From Pegoplata infirma (taxonomy: Eukaryota > Arthropoda > Insecta > Diptera > Anthomyiidae), in NCBI GenBank assembly GCA_963921195.1, contig OY992540.1:10281266-10345265 (forward strand): a stretch of DNA of 64,000 bases. The letters are read 5' to 3'. Below, one piece after another: positions 31,891-42,952 of the stretch. The first letter of the stretch is position 1, and each line of letters starts with the position of its first letter. The translations under genes were made by a program, and so were the position numbers. The notes beneath the pieces were generated by a model. It did not search any database, had not been told where the DNA came from, and was given only the letters and a program-made list of their open reading frames with translations.

Positions 31891-32179
31891 AACTATCCAC
31901 CAATATTTTTGTACAAAAAGGGACAAACAAAACAATTTAGAGTGTTACATTCACTTTTTCCTACCAAAATGTAAAAAACTGATAGGGAGCTTTTTGGCGA
32001 AGGACCTTTCTTTTCGTGTAAATGTTTACAAATTGATTTATTATGATATTTATGCAATTTTATCATTATTTTTTTTACAGAAATGTCCACAAAAATTTTC
32101 CAATTAACTTGACCTAACTGCATGATCTTTTCTTTCATAAAAATAATTCGTATGCTAAAAAATATAACAAAAAATGTAA

Positions 32180-32410
32180 AAAAAAAAAAATTTCAGAGGT
32201 AGGTTTAGTTTTACAAGGGGAAACTTTGTTTTCCCTGGTCTGATTTTGTCAATTTTTGAACTGAATCATCCAAAGGCCATAAAATATATTTGTGCCAAAC
32301 TGCATGGATTTAGCTCTTTTGGAATTGGACTGCATCATGTCTTCAACAGACGGGCGGAAATCGCTTGAATGTCTTAGAATTAATCTTTAATCAAGGATAA
32401 ATATACCTTT
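32180..32410 (-). mobile_element. mini-me-like family A, copy 5 (internal fragment)
   Basis: TTTCAGAGGTAGGTTTAG, CCCTGGTCTGATTTTGTCAA, ATATTTGTGCCAAACTGC, GACTGCATCATG, ACAGACGGGCGGAAATCGC. Both hairpin ends are absent. Confidence 0.65.
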
Positions 32411-32456
32411 TTTGTTTTGACGATTTTTGCAAATGGGATGACGATTTCGACGATTT

Positions 32457-33309
32457 TTATACCCTCAACTCTAGTGATAGAGGGTATATATAAGTTTGTC
32501 ATTCCGTTTGTAACACATCGAAATATTGGTCTAGGACCCCATAAAGTATATATATTCATGATCCTCGATCGATTTTAAGGCGATCTAGCGATGTCCGTCC
32601 GTCCGTCTGTCCGTCTGTCTGTCTGTTGAAAACACGCTAACTTTTGAAAGACTTTACGGAGGCTCCTGAAGTTTGGCATATATGTTGGGCATTTACCTGG
32701 TCAGGTTGGTATTGCAATCCAGCGAAATCGGTCCAGTGGTTCAAAAGTTATAAGCAAAATAGTGAATTTCGGCAAGGGTTTTTCGCAAATTACGAGATAA
32801 AAAACACGATAACTTTCGAAAGACAATTATGAGAATTTGAATTTCGGCAAGGGTTTTTCTGGAATTTACGAGATAAAACACAGGGTAACTTTCGAACGGA
32901 AATTCTGAGTTTTCAATTTCAGCCAAATCGGTCCAGTGGTTCAAAAGTTATTAGAAAAACCGTAAATTTCAGATTAGTTTCACCTTAAATTCACGTGTTG
33001 AAAACCTAAACATGTTTTAAAAACATTTGTAAGTCAAAAAAATATTTTACAAGGTATTTTTGTCACTCAAAAATATTTTTACACTAATACAAAAAAAATA
33101 CACTCAAAAAAAATTTTACACCCAAAATAAATTAGTAAATTATTTTTTTTTTCAAAAATTAATAAAAAAAAAAGTTTTTTTACAAAAAAATATTTCTAAC
33201 CAAAAATTTTATTTTTTCACGTTAGAAAATTTACTATCACTTAAAAAGGGCATTGTGGAGGGTATTCATAGATTCGGCCAAGTCGAATTTAACTTTTCTA
33301 CTTGTTTTT
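32457..33309 (+). mobile_element. mini-me-like family C, copy 4, complete (853 bp)
   Basis: TATACCCTCAACTCTAGTGA, TAGAGGGTATATATAAG, GACCCCATAAAGTATATATA, core CATGATCCTCGATCGATTTT, then ATGTCCGTCCGTCCGTCTGT followed by further CCGTCTGTCTGTCTGT. The tail has GTGAATTTCGGCAAGGG (twice). Ends GGAGGGTATTCATAG, TTCGGCCAAGTCGAA, CTACTTGTTTT. Confidence 0.85.
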
Positions 33310-33749
33310 ATAAAAATCGTACATTTTTGACGATTTTGTACCCACAATTCTGGCAACCCTGTCTGTAACGTATTTTTAAGTTGCTCACACAAAATATGAC
33401 GTGATTTAGTATTAGTGAGACCTCTTAATTCCAAATCTGGCATCCAAATTTTTCTAACGAGTACCGTTTTTAAAATATTGGGGTTTGAAAAACTCAAACT
33501 CCATTGTTACGCATTTATATTCTTTATAAATCACACTAAAATTTTTAAACGCGAATATCTCGAAAACAAAACATGTTAGAAAAATTTGGATTGCAGTTTT
33601 GGAATCAGAAGATCCATTTTATACAAAATCAAGTCTTATTTTGTGGAAGCAACGTAAGAATACGTAACAAAGGACCTCCAAAGGTGCTAAAATATTTATA
33701 TTTTGGGTTTTTAGCAGCGAATATCTACCACGAACGGTGGTAGATATTC

Positions 33750-34006
33750 GGGGGAAAAAAGTTCCCCCTTGAAGAACTGAACCAACCTCTGAAATAATAC
33801 ACTTTTTTACATGATTTTTTGTATTTTTGTTAAATAAATGAAACATTTAGTATATTAATCGGGATGGGAAGGTGCTCTCAACGTCCCCCACTGACCCCCA
33901 TCACCCCCGCCCTACAAAAAAAAACACGCTCCTGACAATTTTTTTTTTAATTTTTTTTACATTTTGTTTAAATTCGGCACAGCCGAATTTAACACTCTTA
34001 CTTGTT
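33750..34006 (+). mobile_element. mini-me-like family A, copy 6 (3' part)
   Basis: GGGGGAAAAAAGTTCCCCC, CATCACCCCCGCCCTAC, AAATTCGGCACAGCCGAATT, TAACACTCTTACTTGT. The 5' half is missing. Confidence 0.65.
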
Positions 34007-34143
34007 TTTTTTTTTTGTTTTATTGTATTCCTTGTTCCTTCCCACATTTGTTGTTTCATTCAATCAATCCTAAAAAAATCCAATACAAATTACCATACCA
34101 CCTTTTTTGACAGCTATTTAACAGAGTTATTATTTTGAGTGTA

Positions 34144-35362
34144 TGTATTGATTTGAAAAAGGTAAATTATAAATATTTCTACACATAACAAAAAATCTGT
34201 AGTATATGTATTAGGGTGGCAATTATTTTGCATTTTTAAGTAGAATGATGGTAAAAATTTCAACTTGCCACGAGCGATAAAACTTTTATATTGAAATTGA
34301 AAATTGCTTTTTTGTTAAAATTTTTTCTAATTTAGAACTTTATTTTTAATCTTAATAAGGAAGAAAAACTTAGGTCAGAAATGTTGTTACGATTTTTATT
34401 TTTCCTTAAAAAAAAAATGGGTTGTGGAGTTCTGAACTCAATATCTCAGAAAGTAATGCTCAGATTTTCATAAAAATTTAATACAATACGAAAATGGATA
34501 TGGAAATTTCGAAAATGCAAAAACACTTTTTGGACATAGCTCGACTTATGGTGTTATGGGTTTTTGCCACAGATATTATTTTTAGACCAACATAAGAAAA
34601 TTTCAGGTTTGCGCTCTTTGAAAAACGATTCTTTGCAAAACCACCGCTACCCTAATGTACGTGTTTTATCCCGTGCTGAATAATTGTATGCATTCACGTA
34701 TGTAGGAAAGATGTTTATAAATATACAATTATTTAGCAATATATTGGAAAAATTATTTATAGTTTTCTAAGAAATTAAATTGAATAAGTTTGGCAAATCA
34801 TCATTTCATGATAAAAAATTCTATAAATTTTAGTTGTTGTTAATACATACGTATTTCCAAAATAGTACGTATTCAAAAGCAGATTTGTGCCACATAAATA
34901 GCACAAACAAATTTTAAGGTCAATTAGAATACCGGTATTCCTAGGAAAACGGAGAAACATGGATATTCCATAATAATAAATTCAGACTGATCTTTAAACC
35001 TCGTTGAAAATACGTATTTTCATTTTCAAAAATCAGCTTTGACACTGATCTCATTGTGAAAATTTTGAAAACATAGTATGATCATTAAGGATCATGAAAT
35101 CATAAAACGCTCTCCAATAATTTTTTTTTCTACGTGTATGCTTTTTAAGCTCGCAACTAAACGAAAAAGTGTTGAGTATCTATGCAATTATGTTTATGAT
35201 GATGATATTTCTTTATTCATTTATTATCACAAATATATGACGTCTCTTTAATGTTTTTATTTGTACGAAACATAATAATTTCACAGTGCTACAACGTAGT
35301 TGGGACTTTTTGAAGTTTTAATTTAAGAATATCGGGGTTTCAACATATTTGCAAACAAAACG
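34144..35362. other. Intronic DNA without recognised elements
   Basis: AT-rich, with no repeat shared within the window and no ORF above 61 codons. Nothing recognised. Confidence 0.45.
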
Positions 35363-35412
35363 AGTAAGAAAATTATAGTCGGTAAAAATCGACCATATAA
35401 TACCCTACACAA
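35363..35412 (-). mobile_element. mini-me-like family B, end fragment
   Basis: GAGTAAGAAAATTATAGTCG then GTAAAAATCGACC and ATACCCTACAC: the hairpin is partly decayed and only the first 50 bases are present. Confidence 0.6.
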
Positions 35413-35960
35413 GGGTACATTAAAAATACATATGTCTATGAACGACTACGTATGTTGTATGCAATCACATTATCTACTTATAAACAATTCACTTTGTAGT
35501 GTCGTCGTCGTATTATCATCTATCCATTTGCCTCCATTAATTCGTTACTCTAATTCTTAAAATATTCGCATTTTGTCGTTTGTTGTCGTACTACCATAGT
35601 TGTTTTAGGCATTCCAAACAACAACAAAAATTTAGTAGTACATCATAAATGTACCACCAGCAAAACAATCCGACCAACGAACCCTTCGAAACCAATAAAC
35701 CGAATACAGTCGGTTAAATGGTTTTGTTGTTGTTATTGCTTGCTTGCTAGGTTTTTTTTTGCCTATTTTGGTTCTGAGCTTCAAGTACAGACCGTGACCT
35801 GATGTTCTATTTTTAGCCCATACAAATTTTGTAAATCGTGCATACAGCTACATATTGGTGTATATTTAGAATCATCAAGAACAGCAACAACAGCGACAAC
35901 AACAGCAGCAGCAGCAATACTGAGACAGCAGTAACAACAACAATAAAAAAAACTTTTTTA
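35413..35960. other. Intronic DNA with a CAA/CAG triplet stretch
   Basis: AGAACAGCAACAACAGCGAC and ACAACAGCAGCAGCAGCAAT at 35,879-35,917; otherwise unremarkable. Confidence 0.45.
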
Positions 35961-36640
35961 CACTCATAATAAAATGTGTGCTTAAGATAGGTCAAACTTA
36001 GAAAAACTTTCTTTAAAAAATTTTTTATATAAATTTTAGTAAAATTACCAAAAAAAAAAAAATTGCTAAAATCAAGACGAAAAACTTTTAAAATTTAGCA
36101 AACAGAATTTTCGAAAAAAACTTATAAAATTGTGTTTGTTGAATCACTGAGAATTTAGTTAAAAACTAGATTTCAGCAGAAAAATCGGTTAGTTTACTAC
36201 ACCATTTACAGATATAATTCGAAAAACATCAATTATTAATTCGAATATTTTACTTGTAATTCGAAGATTTCATTATTAGTTCGAAATTTCCTTTTGTAAT
36301 TCCAATCTTCTACAAGTAATTTGAAGATTTAATTTGTAATTAAAAATTTTATTTGTAATTCGAAGATTAAAATTGAAATTCAAAAATTGTAATTCGGAGT
36401 AGATCTATTGTAATTCGAAAAATATCAATTGTAATTTGAAGAATATGAATTGTTTTTTAAAAATTGATCAATTGTAATTCGAAAAAAACCAATTGTAATT
36501 CGAAAATTCCAATTGTAATTTGAAAAAGTTCAATTGTATGTCGAAAAAGATCAAAAGTAATTTGAAAAAGATAAATTATAATTCGAAATAGATCAATTGT
36601 AATTCGAAAAAAATTCAATTGTAATTCAAAAAACATCAAT

Positions 36641-36877
36641 TGAAGGGCTTACTGCAAGAACTTGATAAGCAACATTTAATTTTTTCGTGTTTTTCGCCTT
36701 CTGCTGATGTTCCATTGACAGATTTTTGGCAGAAGTCTTGCTTTAACCCTTCGTACAAGTATATTGAGAATAAAAGTTCTGCAAAAGTTCTATTTTCTAC
36801 ATTATTTTTTAAGTCTTAAGGCAAAAACCACTTTAAAATGAAATGTTGCTTATCGAGTTTTTACAATAAGCCCTTTA
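36641..36877. mobile_element. 237-bp MITE with long TIRs, copy 2 (inverted)
   Basis: TGAAGGGCTTACTGCAAG at the left, ACAATAAGCCCTTTA at the right. It aligns end to end with the reverse complement of 2,451-2,687, including TTCGTACAAGTATATTGAGA and GACAGATTTTTGGCAGAAGT. Confidence 0.75.
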
Positions 36878-36932
36878 ATTTTAACTCGAAAAATATCAAT
36901 TAAAACTCGAAAAGAATCAATTTTAATTCGAA

Positions 36933-37502
36933 AAAGTAAGAAAGTTATAGTCGGTCAAGACCGACCATATGATACCCTACACCAGTGTTTTCTGGAAAAT
37001 GGGTCCCAAGACCAAACATGGACCGATTGGATCTGCCTTTTGTTAGATCTTTATTTAGTGTAGAAAACACACAGATCAAATTTTTGTGGAATTGGTTTAT
37101 TTTTTTCCCAATAGACCGATCTAACTGAATATCGGTCGAAATTTTTAAATGGGGGACTAGGTCCAAAAATGGTTCAATTATATTTCGATTTGATTAGGTT
37201 ACTAAAGTACACGTTTAACACCTAAAAATTAAATTTTTATCAAATATTTCCATTTTTATGAATTTTGAGGGAATTATTTGAATATCTGGAAGGTGGTTTG
37301 TATGGGGACTACCGGAAGGACTGACCCGATTCCTTTAAAATTTAGAATGATGATTCGTGCATACAAAATTTGTCGACTCTAAAAGTAATTCTGAGTCGAT
37401 CGGTATACTTGAAGGTAGGTCTAGGACCAATATTTCGGGTAGTTACAAACATCAGCACAAACTCATTATAACCTGTACCACAGAGTGGTGTAGGGTATAA
37501 AA
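36933..37502 (-). mobile_element. mini-me-like family B, copy with internal deletion (570 bp)
   Basis: AGTAAGAAAGTTATAGTCGG, GTCAAGACCGACC, ATACCCTACACCAGTG, then an abrupt step near 37,370 from TTCGTGCATACAAAATTTG to TCGACTCTAAAAGTAATTC. Ends ACCACAGAGTGGTGTAGGG. About 400 bp present in the longer copies is missing. Confidence 0.8.
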
Positions 37503-38047
37503 AGATCAATTGTAACTCGAAAATTCTAATTGTAATTCGAAAAATATCAATGGAAATTCAGTTGATTTTTTCGAATTCTAATTGGAATCTTGCTTGGAGT
37601 TACAAATTTATCTATTTCAAATTACAATTGATCTTTTTGAATAACAATTGATTTTTTCGAATTTTAATTGATATTTTTCGAATAACCATTGATCTTTTTC
37701 GCATTACAATTGATATTTTTCAAATTACAAATTACGAATTACAAATGAAATTCTCGAATTACAGGTAAAATCCTTAAATTACTAATGGAATTTTTTGAAT
37801 TTCAAATGGAACCTTCGAATTACAAGTAGAATCCTCGAATTGCCATTGATCCTTTTCGAATTACATGTTTAAATGGTGTAGTTAATTTTTGGATTAAATA
37901 TAGTTTTGCAGATTTTCTAACAGAGTTTTTCTTTTGAGTGAAATGTTTTCGTAATATATAGTGTAAATATGTATAACTTAGCAGAGTATAACAATGAAAG
38001 AAGTAAATATAGAATTTGTTTATACTCGTATGTAAGTAACATTACAG

Positions 38048-38330
38048 TGGGCTGAAAAAAATAACACATTTTGCAATGCCTTCAGATTCTGACAAATCGT
38101 AGGTAATGTTTGATGACATGTCCTATCGTTGTCATCAATGAATGTTTCTTTGAGCAGTGTGGAAAAATCCTCTAAGAAATCTATAGGGAAATGTCTTAAA
38201 TTAAAATTTTAAATCTGGGCAACACTTTTTTATATTTTCGTATGACATATATCAGACATTTCCACAATGACGACTTAAGGGAAATGTAATAGGAATGTCA
38301 GCACCGTCTGCCAACTGCTGATTACACCGT
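38048..38330. mobile_element. Repeat family K, copy 2
   Basis: CCTTCAGATTCTGACAAATC, TGATGACATGTCCTA, GAAATGTCTTAAATTAAAAT and ATCTGGGCAACAC align with the reverse complement of 6,590-6,740. No tRNA-like segment here. Confidence 0.6.
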
Positions 38331-39463
38331 CCGACAAAAATTAAAAAAGTCGTTAAACACGAACAGGATAATATACGTTGAAACTAGACACTTAGAAATA
38401 GGATTACATTTCATAAAATATTTTTTAATATTTGTACTTGTCCCAGGATTCCACTAGTGATAGCAACTGAAGAGAAGAGAATAATTGTCAAAAGTTGGTG
38501 ATTTTTTAAATGTTTTATTGCGATTTGAGGCGTTTAAAGTTTAAGTGAAATTTTCACGATAAAAAACAGAGTACTAAGCTTAAAATGTAAAATTATTTTG
38601 TTTTCTTATTTTCAATAACAATTTGAACAAAATTGAAGGAAAAAATCTTTAGCGCCAAATCATAACCAATTTTTCTCAAATTTAGTTAAATTTCCCATTT
38701 TTTAGTTCACTTTTTTTTTGGGTGCAGTTGATTTTGAAATTCTATTAAAATTTAAACAAATTCAATTGTAATTCGAAAAAAAAAATCAATGAAATATGAG
38801 TTAGCTTTCACATATTAAGTCCATTTTATGATAATTGTTTTAATGTATTTGGTAGTTGTATTTTATCAGTTAATACAACAATTTTTTCCATTAATTACCG
38901 TTTATTTTGACGACAAAGTTTATTGAGTGTATATATTTTTATTTACAAACTACGTAGCTACGTTTTATTGTAATTCAAGGGTTTTGTGTTGTTGCTGACA
39001 ATGTGATAAGAACTATATTCTAATAATAAAATAAAGCAATGTGGTAGTATGTACGACTACTAGATTTGTTAGTGTTTTTTTTAATAATTTTTTTATTCAT
39101 TAAAACAAGAAACGTAATAATATTAATGAAAGATTACGTTTTAAAGTTTATAATTAGATTTGAAATTTTTGTTATATGAACAAGTGTTTTTTGAAATGTG
39201 CTAATGGGGGGGATTAGGGGGGGGGGATTAGGGGGGGGGGGGGGGTGAGAATATTAATAATTTGTAACTTATAAATAGGGCAAGTATTTTTATGTGCCTA
39301 AAAACTTAAAAAATGCGCCTATAAAATCAATCTTAAAAATCAAAAAAAAAATTGGAAAAAAAAATTTCATTAAAATAGTTCATTAATTTTCTTAAAATTT
39401 CGCATAATTTTTTAAAAAATGGGCAAGTTTCCTTACTACGAGAAAAAACTTTCATATATATTA
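38331..39463. other. Intronic DNA with a G-tract cluster
   Basis: Mostly AT-rich single-copy-looking sequence. A lone AATTCGAA unit at 38,760 echoes the FB family. The G-rich run at 39,205-39,245 is listed separately. Confidence 0.45.
39205..39245 (+). repeat. G-run cluster: three G tracts spaced by ATTA
   Basis: Runs of 7, 10 and 15 G are separated by ATTA twice. In otherwise AT-rich DNA this is a strong G-quadruplex candidate on the plus strand. Exact run lengths may be affected by sequencing error. Confidence 0.85.
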
Positions 39464-40438
39464 CACTGAAAAAAACTTTCGTGATATAAATGAAACGGAT
39501 TCATAATTTTGATTTCATTTGACCAATGAAGGAATTCATAAGCTTAATTAAATATCATGCATATTGTGGAAAAATTTCAAATTTATTCGATTTCGTAGTT
39601 TTATTAAGAAATGTCATTAAATTTTGTTTAAAAAACTTGTTGGTTTTGACGCCTGTCGAGTCGATTGAACAAATTACAAGTAAAAAAGTTAAATTCGGCC
39701 TTGCCGAATGTAGTGATACCCTCCACAATTTCAAAAAGATTATTGCAAAAAACTTTATTTAAAAGGAAATTACTTTTGAAAAAAAAAATTTAAAAAAAAA
39801 ATTTCCGCGAAAAAAAATTTTGGTAAAAAAAAATATCCGCGATTTTTTTTTTTTCAATATGTTCGTACTTGTTTAAATACCATTTGGTGTTCAATTATGT
39901 TCACATATGTCAACCAGAAGCCGAATTAAAGCATTTTGTATTTTTAGGTTATATTGAATGTACTGAAATTTTTGAGGTGTGCTTACATTTTCGTTTATAA
40001 CTTTTGAACCGCTGAACCGATATCGCTCAAATGCAATACCAAACTTCTCGCGAGAACTTCCAATAAATATGTTAAGTTTCAGTCATCTTTGTGCAATATT
40101 TTGTCCGTGATAGCATTTTCCACAGACAAACAGACGGACATCGCTAGAATGTCTTAAAATCGATCGGGCATCATGAATATATATACTTTATGGGGTCCCA
40201 GACCGATATTTCGATGAGTTACAAACGGAATGACAAACTTATATATACCCTCTATCACTAAATAGGGTATAAAAAACAGCTGATCAGAGCGGCACGATTT
40301 TTTTATTTTTTATAGTTTTATATGTTTACTAAAGTTCGCGTTGTTTTTTATTATTTTGTGGATTTACTTACATATGTATTCAAATTTAAGGATATGATAA
40401 AATTTTTGAGTGAAAACTGGGTGAAATCTTTAAATAAA
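39464..40438 (+). mobile_element. Element family E, copy 3, split by mini-me C
   Basis: TA then CACTGAAAAAAACTTTCGTG, ATGAAGGAATTCATAAGCTT, ATATCATGCATATTG, TGTCATTAAATTTTGTTTAA, AAACTTGTTGGTTTTGACGC; after the mini-me insertion AAACAGCTGATCAGAGCGGC continues the order seen in copy 1. The right end is absent. Confidence 0.65.
39676..40274 (-). mobile_element. mini-me-like family C, cleanest copy (599 bp)
   Basis: ACAAGTAAAAAAGTTAAATT, hairpin TTCGGCCTTGCCGAA, GATACCCTCCACAATTTC, TTTTGAACCGCTGAACCGAT, ACAAACAGACGGACATCGC, core TCTTAAAATCGATCGGGC, ATATATACTTTATGGGGTCC, CGGAATGACAAACTTATATA, and terminal hairpin TACCCTCTATCACTAAATAG. No internal insertion, so it serves as the reference for the family. 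Confidence 0.88.
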
Positions 40439-41230
40439 AAACAAGTAAGAAAATTATAGTCGGTCAAGACCGACCATATAATACCCTACACCAGAGTTTC
40501 CCGGTAAATGGGTCCCAAGTTCAAACATGGACTGATTAGATCTATATTTTGTCAAATCTTTAATAAGTGTAAAAACACTCTTAAATCAAATTTGAGTGAA
40601 ATAGGCTTCATTCTGTTGACAATATACCTTTTTAACTGAATATCGGGCAAAATTTTCAAATTGGGCGGGCCTAAGTCCAAAAATGGTCCAATAATAATCA
40701 GATTTCATAAGGTTCTTAATGTATGCGTTTAACATATACAAACACAATTTAATTAAATATTTTCTATTTTCATGAAATTTGAGAGATTTATGTAAAAATT
40801 GGGAAGGTGGTTTGTATGGGGGCTACAAGAAGAACCGGTCCGATTTCTTTAAAATTCAGAATGGTGATTTGTGTAGATAAAACATGATTACCTACCGAAA
40901 AGTACCTATTATAATGCGATTATTAAAGTCATTTGAGCCAAAACTAAAGAGGACCTTTGTATGGGGGCTAGGTCTAAATATGGACCGATTTTTTCCAATT
41001 TCAATAGGCTTCGTCCTTGGGCCAAAAGAGCCTTAAGTTTCAAATTCAAGTCAATTGATTAAAAATTGCGACCTGTATCGTGTTTACAACATTTGCATGG
41101 ACAGACAGACGGACGGACATCGCTAAATCGACTCAAAAAGTGATTCTGAGTCGATCGGTATACTTAAAAGTGGGTCTAGGACCAATATTTCGGGTAGTTG
41201 CAAATATCAGCACAAACTCATTATACCCCA
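40439..41230 (-). mobile_element. mini-me-like family B, copy 6 (last ~40 bp missing)
   Basis: ACAAGTAAGAAAATTATAGT, GTCAAGACCGACC, ATACCCTACACCAGAG, GGTGGTTTGTATGGGGGC, GACAGACAGACGGACGGACA, TGATTCTGAGTCGATCGG, ACAAACTCATTATACC. It stops at the F element. Confidence 0.82.
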
Positions 41231-41980
41231 CACACAAAAAAAAATTTTTTTCATGAACGATTTTCATAGTATTTATGAACAAATTCATACAATTTATTAA
41301 CTTTCTCATAATACGTATAAACTTTTTCATAGTATTTATGAAAAATGTTAAAAATTCTTAAATTTCACATATTATGATTTATTCATAAATAACACAGAAA
41401 AAATTTGAAACGAATTTCAATCAACAAAAACGCGGATTCAATCAATTTTTTGATTGAAATTCCTCCAATTAAAAAAATTGTTATACCAATCATCAAATTG
41501 TAGGTGATTGATTGAAAATTATTTCAATCAAACATTTTTTCGATTTTGATCAAAAATTTGATCAATTTTTTGTTTAAAGTCAATCAAAATAATGATTGAC
41601 TTAACAAATGAATTTTAAGCTTATGACAAAATTATCAAAAAATTCATCTTTTTTGCTTTCCAATATGTTGCTAACAATAAAAAAAAGTAAAGCCGGATTA
41701 TTTTGTGTATTTTTGAATTAATCTAGTCAAATAAATAAAAGCGAAAAAAAATCTGGTATGTTGAAAATTTGTAACAAAAAATAGCAAAAATTTTAATCAA
41801 AACATTGATTGACTCATTTAAATTTTGTTGATCAATACATTTAATTGAAAATTTTTAGCCAATAATTTTTTGTGTGTAATATTAAAAAGTTTATAAATAT
41901 AATAAAAAAATTAACAAATTGTATGAATTTGTTCATAAATACTACGAAAATCGTTCATGGAAAAAATTTTTTTTGTGTGT
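41231..41980. mobile_element. MITE family F, copy 2, with a nested element
   Basis: CACACAAAAAAAAATTTTTT, then CATGAACGATTTTCATAG and TATTTATGAACAAATTC pair with GAATTTGTTCATAAATACTA and CGAAAATCGTTCATGG at the right end (about 55-bp TIR). It sits between two oppositely oriented B elements. Interior holds 41,393-41,876. Confidence 0.75.
41393..41876. mobile_element. Nested TIR element with TAA duplication, 484 bp
   Basis: TAA repeats (41,390-41,392, 41,877-41,879) flank CACAGAAAAAATTTGAAACG and TTTTTTGTGTG ends. The interior is rich in TTGATTGAAATT / CAATCAAT units in both orientations. TAA could indicate PIF/Harbinger (TWA) or TA plus a chance A. Confidence 0.65.
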
Positions 41981-42716
41981 TCCTTCAAGTATACCGATCG
42001 ACTCAGAAATACTTTTTGAGTCGATTTAGCGATGTCCGTCCGTCTGTCCATCTATCGGGTTAAGCACGATACAGGTCGCAATTTTCAATCAATTGGCTTG
42101 AAATCTGAAACTAAAGCATCTTTTGGCCCAAGGACGAAGCCTATTGAAATTGGAGAAAATCGGTCCATGTTAAGACGTAGCCCCCATACAAACGCCCCCT
42201 TTGGATTAGGCTTAAATGACTCTAATAACCGTATTATTATAGATATCGCTTTAAAATTTAACACGTAATCAAATTTTGTATGCCCCAATCATCATTCCAA
42301 ATTTCAAAGGTATCAGGTCAGTCCTTCTGGTAGTCCCCATACAAACCACCCTCCCGATATTCCCATAATTCCCTCAAAATTCATAAAAATGGAAATATTT
42401 GATAAAAATTTTATTTTTAGGTGTTAAACGTGTACTTTAGTAACCTAATCAAATCGGAATATAATAGGACCATTTTTGGACTAATCATAAAAATTTCTAC
42501 CGATATTCAGTTAAATCGGTCTATTGGCAAAAAAAAAAAAAACAATTCCAATAAAATTTGATCTGTGTGTGTTTTCTACACTAAATAAAGATCTAACAAA
42601 AGACAGATCCAATCGGTCCATGTTTGGACTTGGGACCCATTTGTCGGAAAACACTGGTGTAGGGTATAATATGGTCGGTCTTGACTGACTATAACTTTCT
42701 TACTTGTTTTTAACTT
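41981..42716 (+). mobile_element. mini-me-like family B, copy 7 (5' end missing)
   Basis: CCTTCAAGTATACCGATCGA, ATGTCCGTCCGTCTGTCC, ATCGGTCCATGTTAAGACG, CCCCATACAAACCACCCTCC, TGGTGTAGGGTATAATATGG, hairpin GTCGGTCTTGACTGAC, AACTTTCTTACTTGT. Confidence 0.82.
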
Positions 42717-42952
42717 GTTTTTGTGATTTTTTCATACGTTTTATACGAAATTAAAAATGAAAAGTAAATCAATAAATTTATATTTACTAAAATCCGCACT
42801 GTAGGCAAATTTATTGATTTTGAAAAATATTTTATTGATTTTGGAGTCTAAAGTTTGGACTACGTAGTGAAAAAACATACATGGCCTGCTAATAAATACT
42901 AAAAAATAAATAATTTTTTAAGGATTTTTTTTTTTTTTTTGAATATTTACTA

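Larger units (their letters stand above)
31002..33361. mobile_element. hAT-like element with GTTGCCAG ends, containing mini-me copies
   Basis: Flanks CCTGTAAC (30,994-31,001) and TCTGTAAC (33,362-33,369) agree at 7 of 8 positions. Ends CACTGTTGCCAGATTTGACG and CAATTCTGGCAACCCTG are inverted repeats. TGACGATTT units recur next to both ends and in the middle (32,413-32,455). Mini-me A (31,204-31,890), an A fragment (32,180-32,410) and mini-me C (32,457-33,309) inserted later. Confidence 0.75.
30643..34141. mobile_element. TA-target element, H-type ends, holding a multi-layer nest
   Basis: TA at 30,641-30,642 and 34,142-34,143 flanks ends CACTCAAAATAATGACTTTG / ACAGAGTTATTATTTTGAGTG. A P-family scrap (AGGAGGTGTGGTCAAATATT, GTGTCGAGTTGCCTTGTTTA) lies at about 30,740-30,835. 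A hAT element (31,002-33,361) sits inside. The remaining H interior has paired blocks TCTGGCTTCCAAATTTTTCT / AGAAAAATTTGGATTGCAG. Confidence 0.65.
36197..37881. mobile_element. Foldback element of the 20/21-bp-unit family, FB copy 2, old and interrupted
   Basis: Ends CTACACCATTTACAGAT / TAAATGGTGTAG match FB copy 1. Arms are arrays of AATTCGAA units that are far more diverged than in copy 1. Flanking octamers TTAGTTTA and TTAATTTT agree at 6 of 8. A 237-bp MITE (36,641-36,877) and a mini-me B (36,933-37,502) sit in the middle. Confidence 0.8.
35961..37940. mobile_element. Element with CACTCA ends enclosing foldback FB copy 2
   Basis: CACTCATAATAAAATG at the left and CAGAGTTTTTCTTTTGAGTG at the right are imperfect inverted ends of the CACTCAAAA type. 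The left is preceded by TA, the right followed by AA, so the target duplication is not intact. Inner arms are TTAGCAAAC / CTAAATTTTA rich. Confidence 0.45.
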
